64,000 nucleotides of DNA from Sipunculus nudus (lineage: Eukaryota > Annelida > Sipuncula > Golfingiida > Sipunculidae): positions 65,532,870 to 65,596,869 of the forward strand of contig CM049307.1 of NCBI GenBank assembly GCA_026874595.1. Direction: 5' to 3'. This document shows, piece after piece, positions 1-12,402 of the stretch. Within the stretch, counting starts at the first letter, position 1, and every line of letters starts with the position of its first letter. Under the pieces are notes generated by a model. It was given only the letters and a program-made list of their open reading frames with translations. It was not told the DNA's origin and searched no databases. A program made the translations under genes and the position numbers.

Positions 1-1021
<1,021 letters not shown>

Positions 1022-1317
1022 CCACTTCGGACAATCTCCATTTGTAAAAGAACAAGGTCGAACAAAACCTACGTGAAAAATAAAAGTATTCAATATGAAA
1101 CAAAGGGTGGTAAGTGAAGTGAGGTGCGGTAGGAGAGAGCGCGGGTAAGTGTGAACATCGATGACGAATAACGGGATTAGGGATAGAGAAAAACGGATAG
1201 ATGTGAACGCCATTAATCCTGATCTTAGCAAAGGTATTACCGCTTTCGATCCATGGGGTAATTTAAAGTCTCATAAAGATATGTTAATTTTCTCCGTAAT
1301 TCTTCCCACACAAATTG

Positions 1318-1625
1318 AAATTTGTAGCTCAGTTGGCGACAAAACATGATTTTATAACGTCATCTTGTTCAAAGAAGAAAACATAATCGATTGATTGAAT
1401 ATTAAAATGGACAATATGTAGCTCAAAATGTTGTCAAAATGTAATTGTATGACGGAACAGTTAGGTAACCTATTCAAAGCTCAGTTTGTAACAAACATTA
1501 TTGTATGATCGAAAACTAAAGTGGACTATATGTAGCTCAATTTGCACAGAAAGCCATTGTATAACGGAATAGTGAAGCTGAATATATGTAGCTCAAGTTG
1601 TGACAAAATGTGCTTTTATGACGAC
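1318..1625 (+). repeat. Five decayed copies of a short repeat
   Basis: The words ATGTAGCTCAA, then TTGT-ACAAAATG, then a variant of TTGTATGACGGA recur at about 1321, 1412, 1471, 1527 and 1580, in the same order with substitutions and unequal spacing. This is an old tandem or locally duplicated repeat; no family recognised. Confidence 0.6.
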
Positions 1626-2292
1626 AGACCTGACATTTCTGTCCATAATTCGCGGAATTGAAGTGGCAAAGCTTCCACTTATCATCATGGTAAAACAGTC
1701 ATGGTGGATATGTTTCATGTTCTTTGCTACTAAGATTCAGCCAAGTTCCACACGTAAGCTTGATTACCTTCGAAGAAAGTTGCATCTACGTTATATTTTA
1801 ATATTTTAGGTGTAGTGACAATGTTTTCTGTATGTAATATTGATAGTAGTAGAGATAACAACTGCATTGTTGCCTATCTAACCTTTTATAATAACTCGGG
1901 ATAATGAATGTGAAAAACTGATAAGGAAGGTTGTAACATCTGACGTGAGAACGTACCAAAATATCTGTAGGAGGGAGGATTCTTAGCTGTCTGGCGATCA
2001 ACCAGGCTTATTTAAATATACTATATATAAATTTTATCCATATAATGTGCATTTGCGTATTTGTATTTGTGTTTAAATTCTCCTTATTTTAAGCACCGGG
2101 GCTGAATATTTATTACACAAATACAAAGCAAGTTTAGTTACTGATAGTTTCTAGTTTCTACGTTTAACGATAACCTAGGACGTCGAAAGCATACATATGG
2201 CTCTGTGTAATATGAACTGTTCACCAGACTTATATCGGTTATGTTGGAATAACATCTGTGACTAGTAATACTCAAGTAACAAAGAGAGGGGA
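1626..2292. other. Non-coding, no feature recognised
   Basis: Plain AT-rich sequence between the decayed repeat and the 34-bp minisatellite. Short open frames have no recognisable domain. Confidence 0.5.
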
Positions 2293-2293
2293 A

Positions 2294-2695
2294 TGAGGCC
2301 TCCACGTCACAAGAACCTGGTATAGAGTGAGGCCTCCACGTCACAAGAAACGGGCACAGAGTGAGGCCTCCACGTCACAAGATACAGGCACAAAGTGAGG
2401 CCTCCACCTCACAAGAACCAGGCAAAGAGTGAGGCCTCCACGTCACAAGAACTAGGTATACAGTAAGGCCTCCACTCACAACCAGGCACAGAGTGAGGCC
2501 TCCACGTCACAAGAAACAGGCACAGAGTGAGGCCCCACGTCACAAGAACCAGGTACAGAGTGAGGCCTCCATGTCACAAGAACCAGGCACAGAGTGAGGC
2601 CTCCACATCACCAGAACCAGGCACAGAGTGAGGCCTCCACGTCACAAGAACCAGGCACAGAGGCCTCCACGTCACAACCAGACACAGAGTGAGGC
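2294..2695 (+). repeat. 34-bp minisatellite (GAGGCCTCCACGTCACAAG...)
   Basis: About 12 head-to-tail copies of a 34-bp unit starting GAGGCCTCCACGTCACAAGA and ending CAGGCACAGAGT, with some truncated units (around 2475 and 2660). There is no unique spacer between copies. Confidence 0.95.
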
Positions 2696-3830
2696 AGGTT
2701 GTAAAGATGGATAGGCAGAACAAAAGCATTTCTGCGTAAATTGCAAAACCTGAGGTTTATTTGCAATCATTGTGCGGCTCGTCTCGTATCTGGTGGAGCT
2801 CAGAGCATACGAATATTTAGCTGATTGATGAAACACTGGCATTCCAAACCATCCCCTGACTGAACAAAGGGGACTTGCGACAACTTGAGAGCACGTCTTG
2901 ATGGTGCAAATATCGTTACGACAGAACACCAGCATTTCCTTACATTATGAAGGGCAGCTGTGAATATCATTAATCTATTAATAGTAATACATGACCCGTA
3001 ATAACGGTGTTCCTAAATAAAGCCAAGCAATTCTAATTGATCATGGTTTTAAAGCTTCTGGTGCATTTAATGAGGTTGTCATCCACATGACTTGAGCTGA
3101 TCTGGATATGACTGCACTCAAATATCCTCAAAATCACCAATATAGATATATGGCCTTAGAAAAGATCAATTCCGCCAGGGGAAACCAGAAATTGGGGTAC
3201 AAATCAACGCAGTGTTTTAACCTGTTCACGACGCCCGGTCTGCAAAGTCGCATGGCGTAACCATGGCAATTGTTTCTTGCGGCATCGATTCTTCTCAGTG
3301 CGTATTGTAAACGTTTCAGTGCTTTTATTGCTGGTCTACGGTTTTATTACCCTCAGGACACCCTGGGCGTTACCATAGTTCCCGCAATTCGGATGAACTT
3401 ATCTTTCACCGCCTCCCTTTTCTTTACTGCACTTTAGACGAGTGTGTTAAGTAAATGAAACAATACCTGACATATTTAAGCATCTTAACAGAAGTGTGCC
3501 CGTCAAAGGAAATCCATGTAATTCAAACCCCATATACTAATTTTACTCATCAGATTACTTCAGCTAGGATACCCGGCGCGCTGGGTATTGCTCGTCACCA
3601 CCAGGGGTCGTTGATTCTGATTAGGCGAGTTTGTGCACCTGTGATCCGGGACTTGCTAACGTCAGAGGATGCCATAACGGACGACGCGTCTGGGAGCTCA
3701 GTGGTTCTATAAACACCAGAGGTCATTGACATTTATTAACACGTTAGGAAATAGCTGTACTTAAACTTTATGTGGCTGTGAGGCCTAGGTTGATGTAATC
3801 CTGGATTACCTGTTAGTCACCGATCACCGC
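2696..3830. other. Non-coding, no feature recognised
   Basis: Low-repeat sequence. An 85-codon open frame at 3455-3712 has no recognisable domain or usable splice context. Confidence 0.45.
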
Positions 3831-4110
3831 CTGTAGTCCAGCGGTTAAGCTCGCATATTTGGAGGAATTGTGCAAAAAATGAAAGAAGCATGGAAGTTTC
3901 CAAAACTGCTCTTTAGAGCTTAATGGTGAATTTCAGATATAGGGCCAAGCTGAAAATAAATTATCTTGGCCAAAATCCAAGATGGCGGTCAAGATGGCCG
4001 CTTGATTAAAACATGTCAATAACTCGATTTTATAATGTCGCTAGAAAGCATTTGCAAGTACTCATTTTTATGTTTTTGGGCCAAGAAATTCAGTTTTTGA
4101 GGTTCAAAAC
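3831..4110 (+). repeat. Dispersed repeat family R1, copy A, with tRNA-like head
   Basis: Starts GTAGTCCAGCGGTTAAGCTC, which resembles a pol III A-box of a tRNA gene. It contains AATCCAAGATGGCGGTCAAG and ends near a GTTTTTGGGCCAAGAAATTCAG stretch. The same order of words occurs at 4162-4444 and, inverted, at 7392-7651. Probably a SINE; family name unknown to me. Confidence 0.7.
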
Positions 4111-4161
4111 CCCTCCAGGTACTCATTTTTGTTTTAATAACAAGAGTTCGGTAAAATCCCC

Positions 4162-4444
4162 CTAAGGTCAGTGGTTAAGCTGCATATATAAAAGAATTGT
4201 GTAAAAGATAAAAGAAGAATGAAACTTGGAATAATAGTAGTCCAGACCAGACCAAACTCAGTATTTCCAGATATGAGGCCAAGCGGAATTCAGAATATCT
4301 TGGTCAAAATCCAAGATTGCGGACAAGATGGCCTTCGGATTATGAAATAACAATATATGCGGTGTTATTTGTCCTAGAATGTATTGCAAGTGCATTAATT
4401 CTATGTTTTTGGGTTCGAGAAATTCATTTTTATGGGTTTCAAAT
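4162..4444 (+). repeat. Dispersed repeat family R1, copy B
   Basis: Begins AAGGTCAGTGGTTAAGCTGC and passes through GAGGCCAAGCGGAATTCAGA and CAAAATCCAAGATTGCGGAC to GGGTTCGAGAAATTCATTTT. Directly follows copy A in the same orientation, with clear divergence between the two. Confidence 0.7.
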
Positions 4445-4596
4445 CAGTATAATGACTCCGTGAATGAAATCTTGTTTTATTTGGTATTATAATTGTGCTT
4501 AATTGCCTTTTTCATGCACCTTGACGGAAAAACTTATTTGTTGAATCCTGTGCTGAAATGTAATATATATGATTATTTGAAATATTTGAACACTGT

Positions 4597-4812
4597 GTCT
4601 CTTTCAATGCATTGAGTGGTATAAAACGCTCTGCTCTCTCCACTGGCGACGAAGGTTCTATAATCAGTGTTGCTATGGGAGTGGGTTGTAGTGGTTCTCC
4701 TTGACTTCTGATTCTAACCATCCCTACTGAACGGGGTTCGAAGTGGGGACCTACAACTCCGATGTCCAAAGCCGTAACCACTAGGCGATGTTCTACCCCT
4801 TGATATGCTATA
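4597..4812 (-). repeat. SINE-like repeat family R2 with tRNA-derived head (minus strand)
   Basis: On the minus strand the element opens with TCGCCTAGTGGTTACGGC (A-box-like) and, about 45 bases on, CTTCGAACCCC (B-box-like). A core follows: ACCACTACAACCCACTCCC, then GTCGCCAGTGGAGAGAGCAG and AGCGTTTTATACC. The core is shared with copies at 6648-6870 and 61304-61545. It is degenerate and not a functional tRNA. Confidence 0.7.
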
Positions 4813-6054
4813 ATTGTAATGTTGTGATTGTGCATGCTCAATCAGCAAACTTGCAGATACATGTGCAGTTTGTAATTTACCCGCTACTTTGGTGATATGG
4901 TAAGATTATCCTTACCAATTAGCTGACATTGCCTTTGCATCTACCGTTACTGCTTAAAATACTTTATTTGCTTAAATAATGCACACATTTTATATAACTT
5001 TCATGTATTTATAAATATAATTACAACAAATATTTACTACATTTATTTGAAAAAAATTAACACCATGTGCACATGATGCAAAATTGTAGATCGCACTGAG
5101 TCTTGCACCTACGATAAACAGGATCGATATTTAGTAAATTGGAACTGTGTGTGATTTACCAGAAGAAAACACTGTTGTCCTGTTAGATCTAAAAGAAAAT
5201 ATTCAGGCATAAGTGAAAAAAAGTTGATGGCAATATTACAAAATGTTATGTAATAAACTATTCTGTTCAGCAGTAATAATATTCAGGAATAATATTCAGA
5301 GTTAGTCTATTCTCACTGATGTATGTTCACTTGATGAAGCATGTGGTATGAAATAAAGTTTCCCAAACATTCTGCATATGGGCATCAAGCTGACCTAAAG
5401 AGAAAATTCTTAGCACAGCGGCTTAAAGCACAGAACCGTTACATTCACCAATCAAGACAATGAAAACTCAAACCAAACTTTGTACTGAATTTTGATATAA
5501 TCTAGGATGAAGACAAAATGTATGTATTGAACCTAAAGGTTTATTATATTTTTCAACCTTGTGGTGTGAATTCGAAATTCTATCTTGCGCCTTGCTTTTT
5601 CATTCCCTCATCAAACATCCCTGAAACTTCAACGATCAGCTGGCTTGAACACTGGAAGCACTGACCCCTAAAGTTTGATACGTGTGGTAAATATTCTAAT
5701 AATACATGTATGAACTACATGAATCTACAAGTATGCATACCGTTAGCAAATGAAAGTATTTTGTTGACACCAACACATCATGCAAAGTGAATTCCAACTC
5801 GTTAAATTCGAAAAAGAATTATATCACGAAAATGGCATCACAGCAAAACGTAGTGATATTTTACTGATACATGTTTATTATTATGTACGAGCATCATCAT
5901 AACATCACAATATTTGCAATATGCAAAGGTATTAACATGTATGTTGAGTATATCATGCATTCATCACCATAGCACAAAGGTAGCATACAGCAACATGTTA
6001 TGCTCCTCTAAAAGTGTGCTGATTCTGTCTTCATGCCAGCATACAGTGTGAAAG
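4813..6054. other. Non-coding AT-rich stretch
   Basis: No gene or repeat family recognised. Several ATG-rich, TACATGTA-like words occur but no periodicity was seen. Confidence 0.5.
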
Positions 6055-6440
6055 CCATCACCTTATGGCAAAAGAAGCAAAGAATCTGTATTTCAAACAC
6101 GTGTGAGCTTCTACATATGTGCGTATCCTGTCGTGCATGCATGTAGCCTAAATGATTTATGGATACGATTTTACGTGGAAACATGAATGGTGTTCAATTA
6201 CATGTAACTAGTACATGTTTTTTAAATTTCAGCACTGCAATCTGATATTTCCAAACTTCATTAACAAAGGTTTACATGAATGTGAAGTTGATCGTAAAAT
6301 TTACCAAATTTGATACAAGACATAACAGCTAAATTTCTTTCATCCATCGCCTCTAGGGAAATCAAACAGAAGAAATCAGAAAAATTAATATAATAAAACA
6401 TAGCTCAGCAAATGACACTTTCATTTGAAAATGCAGTATT
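6055..6440 (+). repeat. Local duplication, copy 1
   Basis: Ordered words GTGTGAGCTTCT, TTTCAGCAC, TTCTTTCATCCATCGCCTC and AACATAGCTCAGCAAATGACAC recur in the same order, diverged, in 6485-7275. Confidence 0.55.
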
Positions 6441-6484
6441 AAACAAATTTAACAGGATTTTAACATTGGAAGTGCTAATGAAAA

Positions 6485-7275
6485 AGACACTTTTGGCAAA
6501 ATTTCAATATGTACACAGTAGGCATATAGAATCTGACAGGTGTGAGCTTCTCATATACGTCCTCATCCTGCCACGCACGCATTATAAGCTAGCTAAACGT
6601 TATTTAATATGGATTGTTTATTTCATTTGTATATATATTTTATATAGATTATACAGTTAGTTATAACAACTATAACAAGCCCCTCTCCATGGCTCGAATT
6701 GTTGCGATCGGTAGTATATAGGGTTGGAGGAAATCGGAGAACACGGAGAAAACAACCGTCCTTTGTAGGACCACTACAACCCACTCTGATAGGAACGATG
6801 TTGATCAAATCTGGGTTTTTGAGATAGACGAGCGTCTCACCACTCGACTGTCCACATCATTACATTGAAACAGATATGGGGCTGACATACTTAAAAATAA
6901 TATATATTTCAAATGTCAGCACAGTTTTATTAATGCATGTGATATTTCCCAATTGCACTTAAAACTTTTGCATGAAAGTTACGTTGATCACAGAATCTAA
7001 TCAGATGTATGTTGGTTTCAAATATCCTGATGATTAGTGTTCACATGGACATATCAGGATCTTAATTTTATTTTAGATTTTGACACAGAAGTTTCTTGCG
7101 CCATCACCTCTTCAAAGCAATTACATTTATCAGCATGCAAATAAAGGGAAATAAAAAGGAAGAAATATGAAATATTGCAATCGAATCTGTTCTACAAACA
7201 ATTCAAGCATGAAAATACATGACAAGACAGACAAATCTAGCCCAGAAAATAACACTTTCATTTGAGAACAATCAG
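6485..7275 (+). repeat. Local duplication, copy 2, interrupted by an R2 repeat
   Basis: Contains GTGTGAGCTTCT (6541), AATGTCAGCAC (about 6910), TTTCTTGCGCCATCACCTC (about 7092) and GCCCAGAAAATAACACTTTC (about 7240), matching copy 1 in order. The extra length is largely the R2 element at 6648-6870, so the duplication predates that insertion. Confidence 0.55.
6648..6870 (+). repeat. SINE-like repeat family R2, copy 2
   Basis: GGTTGGAGGAAATCGGAGAA and GGACCACTACAACCCACTCT correspond to CGGAGGAAACCGGAGGACCC and GGTCACCACAACCCCCTGTC in the 61.4-kb copy. The upstream words TTAGTTATAAC and CTCTCCATGGC also match. Confidence 0.7.
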
Positions 7276-7391
7276 CTGCTCAGCAGAAGTCGGCAAATAA
7301 TGTTTTTGTTCGATCTTCTAGACAAAGGCGAATTTAGCATAATTTTAGAATCAACAAAACCAGAATTCAACCATAGAGTCATAATACATAC

Positions 7392-7651
7392 TTGAAACCC
7401 TTATAAATAAATTTCTTGACCCCGAAAACATAGAAATAGTGCACTCGCAATGCAGTTTAGGACAAATAGAACCGGATAGATTTTACAATCCGGTGGCAAT
7501 CTTGGCCGCCATCTTGGATTTTGACCAAGATAGAGTGAATTCCGCTTGGCCCTATATCTGAAAATATTGAGTATGGTATGGACAACTGTTATGCCAAGTT
7601 TCATGCTTCTTTCATTTTCTGCACAATTCCTCTCTTACCAGCTGGACTACT
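7392..7651 (-). repeat. Dispersed repeat family R1, copy C (minus strand)
   Basis: The reverse complement reads CTGGTAAGAGAGGAATTGTG, GGCCAAGCGGAATTCACTCT, TCCAAGATGGCGGCCAAGAT and TTTTCGGGGTCAAGAAATTT, in the order seen in copies A and B. Confidence 0.72.
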
Positions 7652-8614
7652 GTGAGTGATTGGGTCTAAGAGCATGTAGATCACGTGATCAGCCTTGATG
7701 CGTCCTCGTTAACGATGTAATGATAGTCATCTTTGGTCATCACGTGATATGATCAACTAGTGCACGCTTTACGAATATGAACATGTCTATTTTTGACACC
7801 GTTCTGTTTAAAGGTCCTATACACCAGGTATCCATTCCTCAGACTGTGGAAAGTCCGGACCAACAGATTGACATCAGTCTAATGTTTTTTTTTCATATGT
7901 TATATTCGGTCTGCCAATTAACATTACGAGCGGCCCTGGAATATCTAGTATATAATGTGTTTTGTGGGATTAGCTGATTTTTGTCCTTCTTCGTATGAAG
8001 GAGAACCACTATAATGGTCCAAATAATCTCCACACCCCCTGATTCTTTCTTCACAATATTTGCAGACATACTCATAACACTGCAATATGAATATATATAC
8101 TGCAGCTAACGTCACATCTGTGGAACTGCTTTCTGCGATCCAAAATGGCCTTTTACATTTTCCTTCAGTTAAGAATATAAATTATTCCCCATACTGACAG
8201 ATATGTCGATCATGTGATTGACATGTGATTTCAGTCTGCACAAACACACCGACTGTGAAAAACTATACGTTAGAACAACATGCACTTACATTTAATCACT
8301 CTTAATACAAATCTTAACAAATGAACACAAGCACACAATAGCAAAAAAAAAAAAATAAATTCGTTAGTCCTCCAGATACAGTCCTACCAAATACCTATGT
8401 ATCTATCGCCTCTGAATTTCTCGTAATCTTTGGTGCTAATAGTTAAACAATTAGTTATTGATCACTTTTATTGTTGCTGAAAGAGCACCGAGGGCGGGGG
8501 TCCTTGACTTCCTTAACTAGTTCTCCATCTTCTTTAGTTAAGTTAGTTAAATTAATTAAGTGTTTATGTTATACTGTAGAGTGTCGCCATGATAACGTAT
8601 ACTTGAGGCCTGGT
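7652..8614. other. Non-coding, no gene seen
   Basis: Mixed low-repeat sequence with an A-run at 8344-8355. Nothing recognisable. Confidence 0.45.
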
Positions 8615-9170
8615 CAGGTAATACCCATCGAATTCTTGAGTTCTTGTCAGGTAATATCCATCGATTACTCGAGTCCATATCAGGTAATACCCATCGAGTT
8701 CTCGTGTCCATCTCAGGTAATACCCATCGAATACTCAAGTTCATGTCAGGAAATACCTATCGAATTCGCGAGTTCTTTTCAGGTAACATCCATCGAGTAC
8801 TCGTGTCCATCTCAGGTAATACCTATCGAGTTCTCGAGTTTTTTCAGGTAATACCCATGGAATTCTCGAGTTACTGACAGGTAGTATCCATCAAGTACTC
8901 AAGTCCATGTCAAGTAATTCCCAACGAGTACTCGAGTTCTTGTCAGGTAATACCCATCAAGTACTCAAGTCCATGTCAGGTAATACCTATCGAGTACTCG
9001 AGTTCTTGTCAGGTAATTCCCAACGAGTACTCGAGTCAGTGTCAAGTAATACCCATCGTGTACTAAAGTCCTTGTCAGGTAATAATCACACTGATTTTGA
9101 TTCAGGTAATACCCATGGAGTACTCGAATTTGATTCAGGTAAGAGTATTACCCATCAAGTAGTCGAGTCC
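8615..9170 (+). repeat. 33-bp minisatellite (CAGGTAATACCCATCGAGT...)
   Basis: About 17 copies of a 33-bp unit, CAGGTAATACCCATCGAGTA followed by CTCGAGTTCTTGT-type sequence; later units contain several palindromic CTCGAG or GAGTACTC steps. Because 33 is a multiple of three, open frames with 11-residue periodicity run through on both strands. No splice or start context supports coding. Confidence 0.95.
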
Positions 9171-9810
9171 GGTATGTGCTTCCCATTTAAGCTGTAATGC
9201 AGTCACAAGCATCAGCCATGGATAGCTGGCAAACAGGCTGCCTGTAGCGCAGTCATATACTAGATTAAATTAATCAGATTACAATCTAATTTTCACATTA
9301 CCAAAGGAAACATGGCTGCTCTAAAACTAGCAAATCTCTGTATTGATTTTGTGTCTTACTTACTAATTAGGAATTATTTAGAAGCGGCTGTAGTGTGCCG
9401 TGTCCGATGCACCGCGGGGTCGTGTATTGACGGCTCCTTATTTAATGTGATTTATCGTCTGGGGGCTTGCTTGACCTTCTGTGGCCGTCCAGATTATATT
9501 GAGCGGGCGCTCACAGACGTAACATCTGCGTGAGGCTCTAGCACACTGCCACCCTCACCAGAATGCACGGCATACCACTCCATGAGGACGCGTCACACCC
9601 CCTGGTTATATAACAGTCTAGTCTTCTCTGAACTGTTTAAATATCCTCGTATATTTTAGTTCTATAATATTTAAAATAAATTTGAAATCATATTTTTAAT
9701 AATGAACACACATTGGTGTTCACAGATACAATTGTTACACTCCCAGGAAGGAAACAAATATCATAAGACATCTTATTTACTAAATCCTGTCCACGGGCAT
9801 GAGACTTGAC
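9171..9810. other. Non-coding, GC-richer patch
   Basis: 9380-9600 is more GC-rich than its surroundings. The 73-codon frame at 9312-9533 shows no known domain. No other feature. Confidence 0.4.
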
Positions 9811-9985
9811 AAATCTGGATGGATTTTCACTGTGTCGTATTTATTTTAGAGTTAACAAATCTGAATGGATTTTCACTGTGTCGTATTTATTTTAGAGTTA
9901 ACAAATCTGGATGGTTTTTCACTGTGTCGTATTTATTTAGAGTTAAAATGTCTGGATGGATTTTCACTGTGTCGTATTTATTTTA
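9811..9985 (+). repeat. 46-bp tandem repeat, four copies
   Basis: AAATCTGGATGGATTTTCAC followed by TGTGTCGTATTTATTTTAGAGTTAAC recurs at 9811, 9857, 9903 and about 9948, with single-base changes and a one-base deletion in the third copy. Confidence 0.95.
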
Positions 9986-10300
9986 ACGGCAATGCTGTGT
10001 TAGATCTCTCGCAGTCGGTCTCTTGCACTGCAGAATTGGCAGGACCAATTCCTCTAGAACAGCTTCCCACATAGGGACAGATTTATTGAAGCAGTGTATC
10101 AGGTCGAGGTTTCTGTGATTCGTCGTGTCCCGCGCAAATGGTCCATGACAGTTCTATTTGTTACATAATGTTCTTTTGCAGCCGAAAATAGAAGAATCTT
10201 GAACCAAAAATAAAATATGAAGAACAAGCCTATGACTGCTCGGCTCCCATGGCCACCAGCGGGGTCTATCCTCTCAAGAAATTTGTCAGTGAGCGTTGTA

Positions 10301-12150
10301 AAGGTTGAGGGAGTGTTGTTGTGGTTGAGTGAGGGTTGTTGTGGTTGAGTGAGGGTTGTTGTGGTTGAGTGAGTGTTGTTTTGGTTGAGTGAGTGTTGTT
10401 GTGGTTGAGAGAGGGACGTTGTGGTTGAGTGAGTGTTGTTGAGGTTGAGTGAGTGTTGTTTTGGTTGAGTGACTGTTGTTTTGGTTGAGTGACTGTTTTG
10501 GTTGAGTGAGAGTTGTTCTGGTTGAGTGTTGCTGTGGTTGAGTGAGTTTTGTTGTGGTTGAGTGAGTGTTGTTGTGGTTGAGTGAGTGTTGTTGCGCTTG
10601 AATGTTGTTGTGGTTGAGTGAGTTTTGTTGTGGTTGAGTGGGTTTGTTGTGGTTGAGTGGGGTTTGTTGTGGTTGAGTGAGTTTTGTTGTGGTTGAGTGA
10701 GTTTTGTTGTGGTTGAGTGAGTGTTGTTTTGGTTGAGTGAGAGTTGTTCTGGTTGAGTGTTGCTGTGGTTGAGTGAGTTTTGTTGTGGTTGAGTGAGTTT
10801 TTGTGTGGTTGAGTGAGTGTTGTTGCGCTTGAATGTTGTTCTGGTTGAGTGTTGCTGTGGTTGAGTTAGTTTTGTTGTGGTTGAGTCGGGTTTGTTGTGG
10901 TTGAGTGGGGTTTGTTGTGGTTGAGTGAGTTTTGTTGTGGTTGAGTGAGTTTTGTTGTGGTTGAGTGACTGTTGTTTTGGTTGTGTGAGAGTTGTTCTGG
11001 TTGAGAGTTGCTGTGGTCGAATGAGTTTTGTTGTGGTTGAGTAAGTTTTGTTGTGGTTGAGTGAGTGTTGTTGCGCTTGAATGTTGTTGTGGTTGAGTGA
11101 GTTTTGTTGTGGTTGAGTGGGGTTTGTTGTGGTTGAGTGGGGTTTGTTGTGGTTGAGTGAGTTTTGTTGTGGTTGAGTGAGTTTTGTTGTGGTTGAGTGA
11201 GTGTTGTTGCGCTTGAATGTTGTTGTGGTTGAGTGAGTGTTGTTGTGGTTGAGAGAGGGTTGTTGTTGTTGAGTGAGTGTTGATAAGGTTGAGTAATTTT
11301 TATTGTGGTTGAGTGAGTTTTGTTGTGGTTGAGTGACTGTTGTTGTGGTTGAGTGACTGTTGTTTTGGTTGAGTGAGAGTTGTTCTGGTTGAGTGTTTCT
11401 GTGGTTGAGTTAGTTTTGTTGTGGTTGAGTCGGGTTTGTTGTGGTTGAGTGGGGTTTGTTGTGGTTGAGTGACTGTTGTTTTGGTTGAGTGACTGTTTTG
11501 GTTGAGTGAGAGTTGTTCTGGTTGAGTGTTGCTGTGGTTGAGTGAGTTTTGTTGTGGTTGAGTGAGTTTTGTTGTGGTTGAGTGAGTGTTGTTGCGCTTG
11601 AATGTTGTTGTGGTTGAGTGAGTTTTGTTGTGGTTGAGTGGGTTTGTTGTGGTTGAGTGGGGTTTGTTGTGGTTGAGTGAGTTTTGTTGTGGTTGAGTGA
11701 GTTTTGTTGTGGTTGAGTGAGTGTTGTTTTGGTTGAGTGAGAGTTGTTCTGGTTGAGTGTTGCTGTGGTTGAGTGAGTTTTGTTGTGGTTGAGTGAGTTT
11801 TTGTGTGGTTGAGTGAGTGTTGTTGCGCTTGAATGTTGTTCTGGTTGAGTGTTGCTGTGGTTGAGTGAGTTTTGTTGTGGTTGAATGAGTGTTGTTGCGC
11901 TTGAATGTTGTTGTGGTTGAGTGAGTTTTGTTGTGGTTGAGTTGGGTTTGTTGTGGTTGAGTGGGGTTTGTTGTGGTTGAGTGACTATTCTTTTGTTTGA
12001 GTGAGTGTTGTTGTGGTTGAATGTTGTTGTGGTTGAGTGAGCTTTGTTGTGGTTGAGTGAGTTTTGTTGTGGTTGAGTGAGTGTTGTTGTGCTTGAAAGT
12101 TGTTGTGGTTGAGTGAGTTTTGTTGTGGTTGAGTGAGTGTTGTTGAGTAA
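10301..12150 (+). repeat. Large GT-rich 20-bp minisatellite (GGTTGAGTGAG...)
   Basis: Roughly 90 copies of GGTTGAGTGAGTGTTGTTGT and variants (GTTTTGTTGT, GGGTTTGTTGT, GACTGTTGTTTT, and GCGCTTGAATGTTGTT). The + strand is nearly free of C. Variants are arranged in higher-order blocks: 10462-10866 recurs at 11462-11866 with one mismatch. Minus-strand frames (for example 11300-12166, rich in Thr, Gln, Asn and His) are products of the repeat. Confidence 0.97.
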
Positions 12151-12212
12151 GTTTTATTGAAATCAATGAGAGAAGGATGTCATTATGACCTGGTTTTATC
12201 AGTAACAGGTGG
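12151..12212 (+). repeat. Junction module between two minisatellites (copy 1)
   Basis: GTTTTATTGAAATCAATGAG, then AGAAGGATG, then one unit of the downstream 34-bp repeat. The same module recurs at about 12390-12465. Confidence 0.85.
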
Positions 12213-12402
12213 TTGAGTGAGTTTTGTCGTGGTTGAGTTACTGTCCTTTCGGTTGAGTGAGTGTTGTTGTGGTTGAATGTTGTTGTGGTTGAGTGAGTTT
12301 TGTTGTCGTTGAGTGAGTTTTGTTGTGGTTGAGTGACTGTTCTTTTGGTTGAGTGAGTGTTGTGGTTGAGTGAGTTTTGTTGTCGTTGAGTGAGTGTTTT
12401 TG
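12213..12402 (+). repeat. Second block of the GGTTGAG minisatellite
   Basis: About nine units of the same repeat, including TTGTCGTGG and TTGTCGTTG variants hardly seen in the first block. Confidence 0.95.

Noticed and set aside
8471-9197. Secreted or repeat protein with 11-residue repeats
   Set aside because: 33-bp unit effect; frames open in several phases and on both strands.
11300-12166. 288-codon Thr/Gln/Asn-rich protein on the minus strand
   Set aside because: A direct translation of the GGTTGAG minisatellite, with changing frames at unit-length variants.
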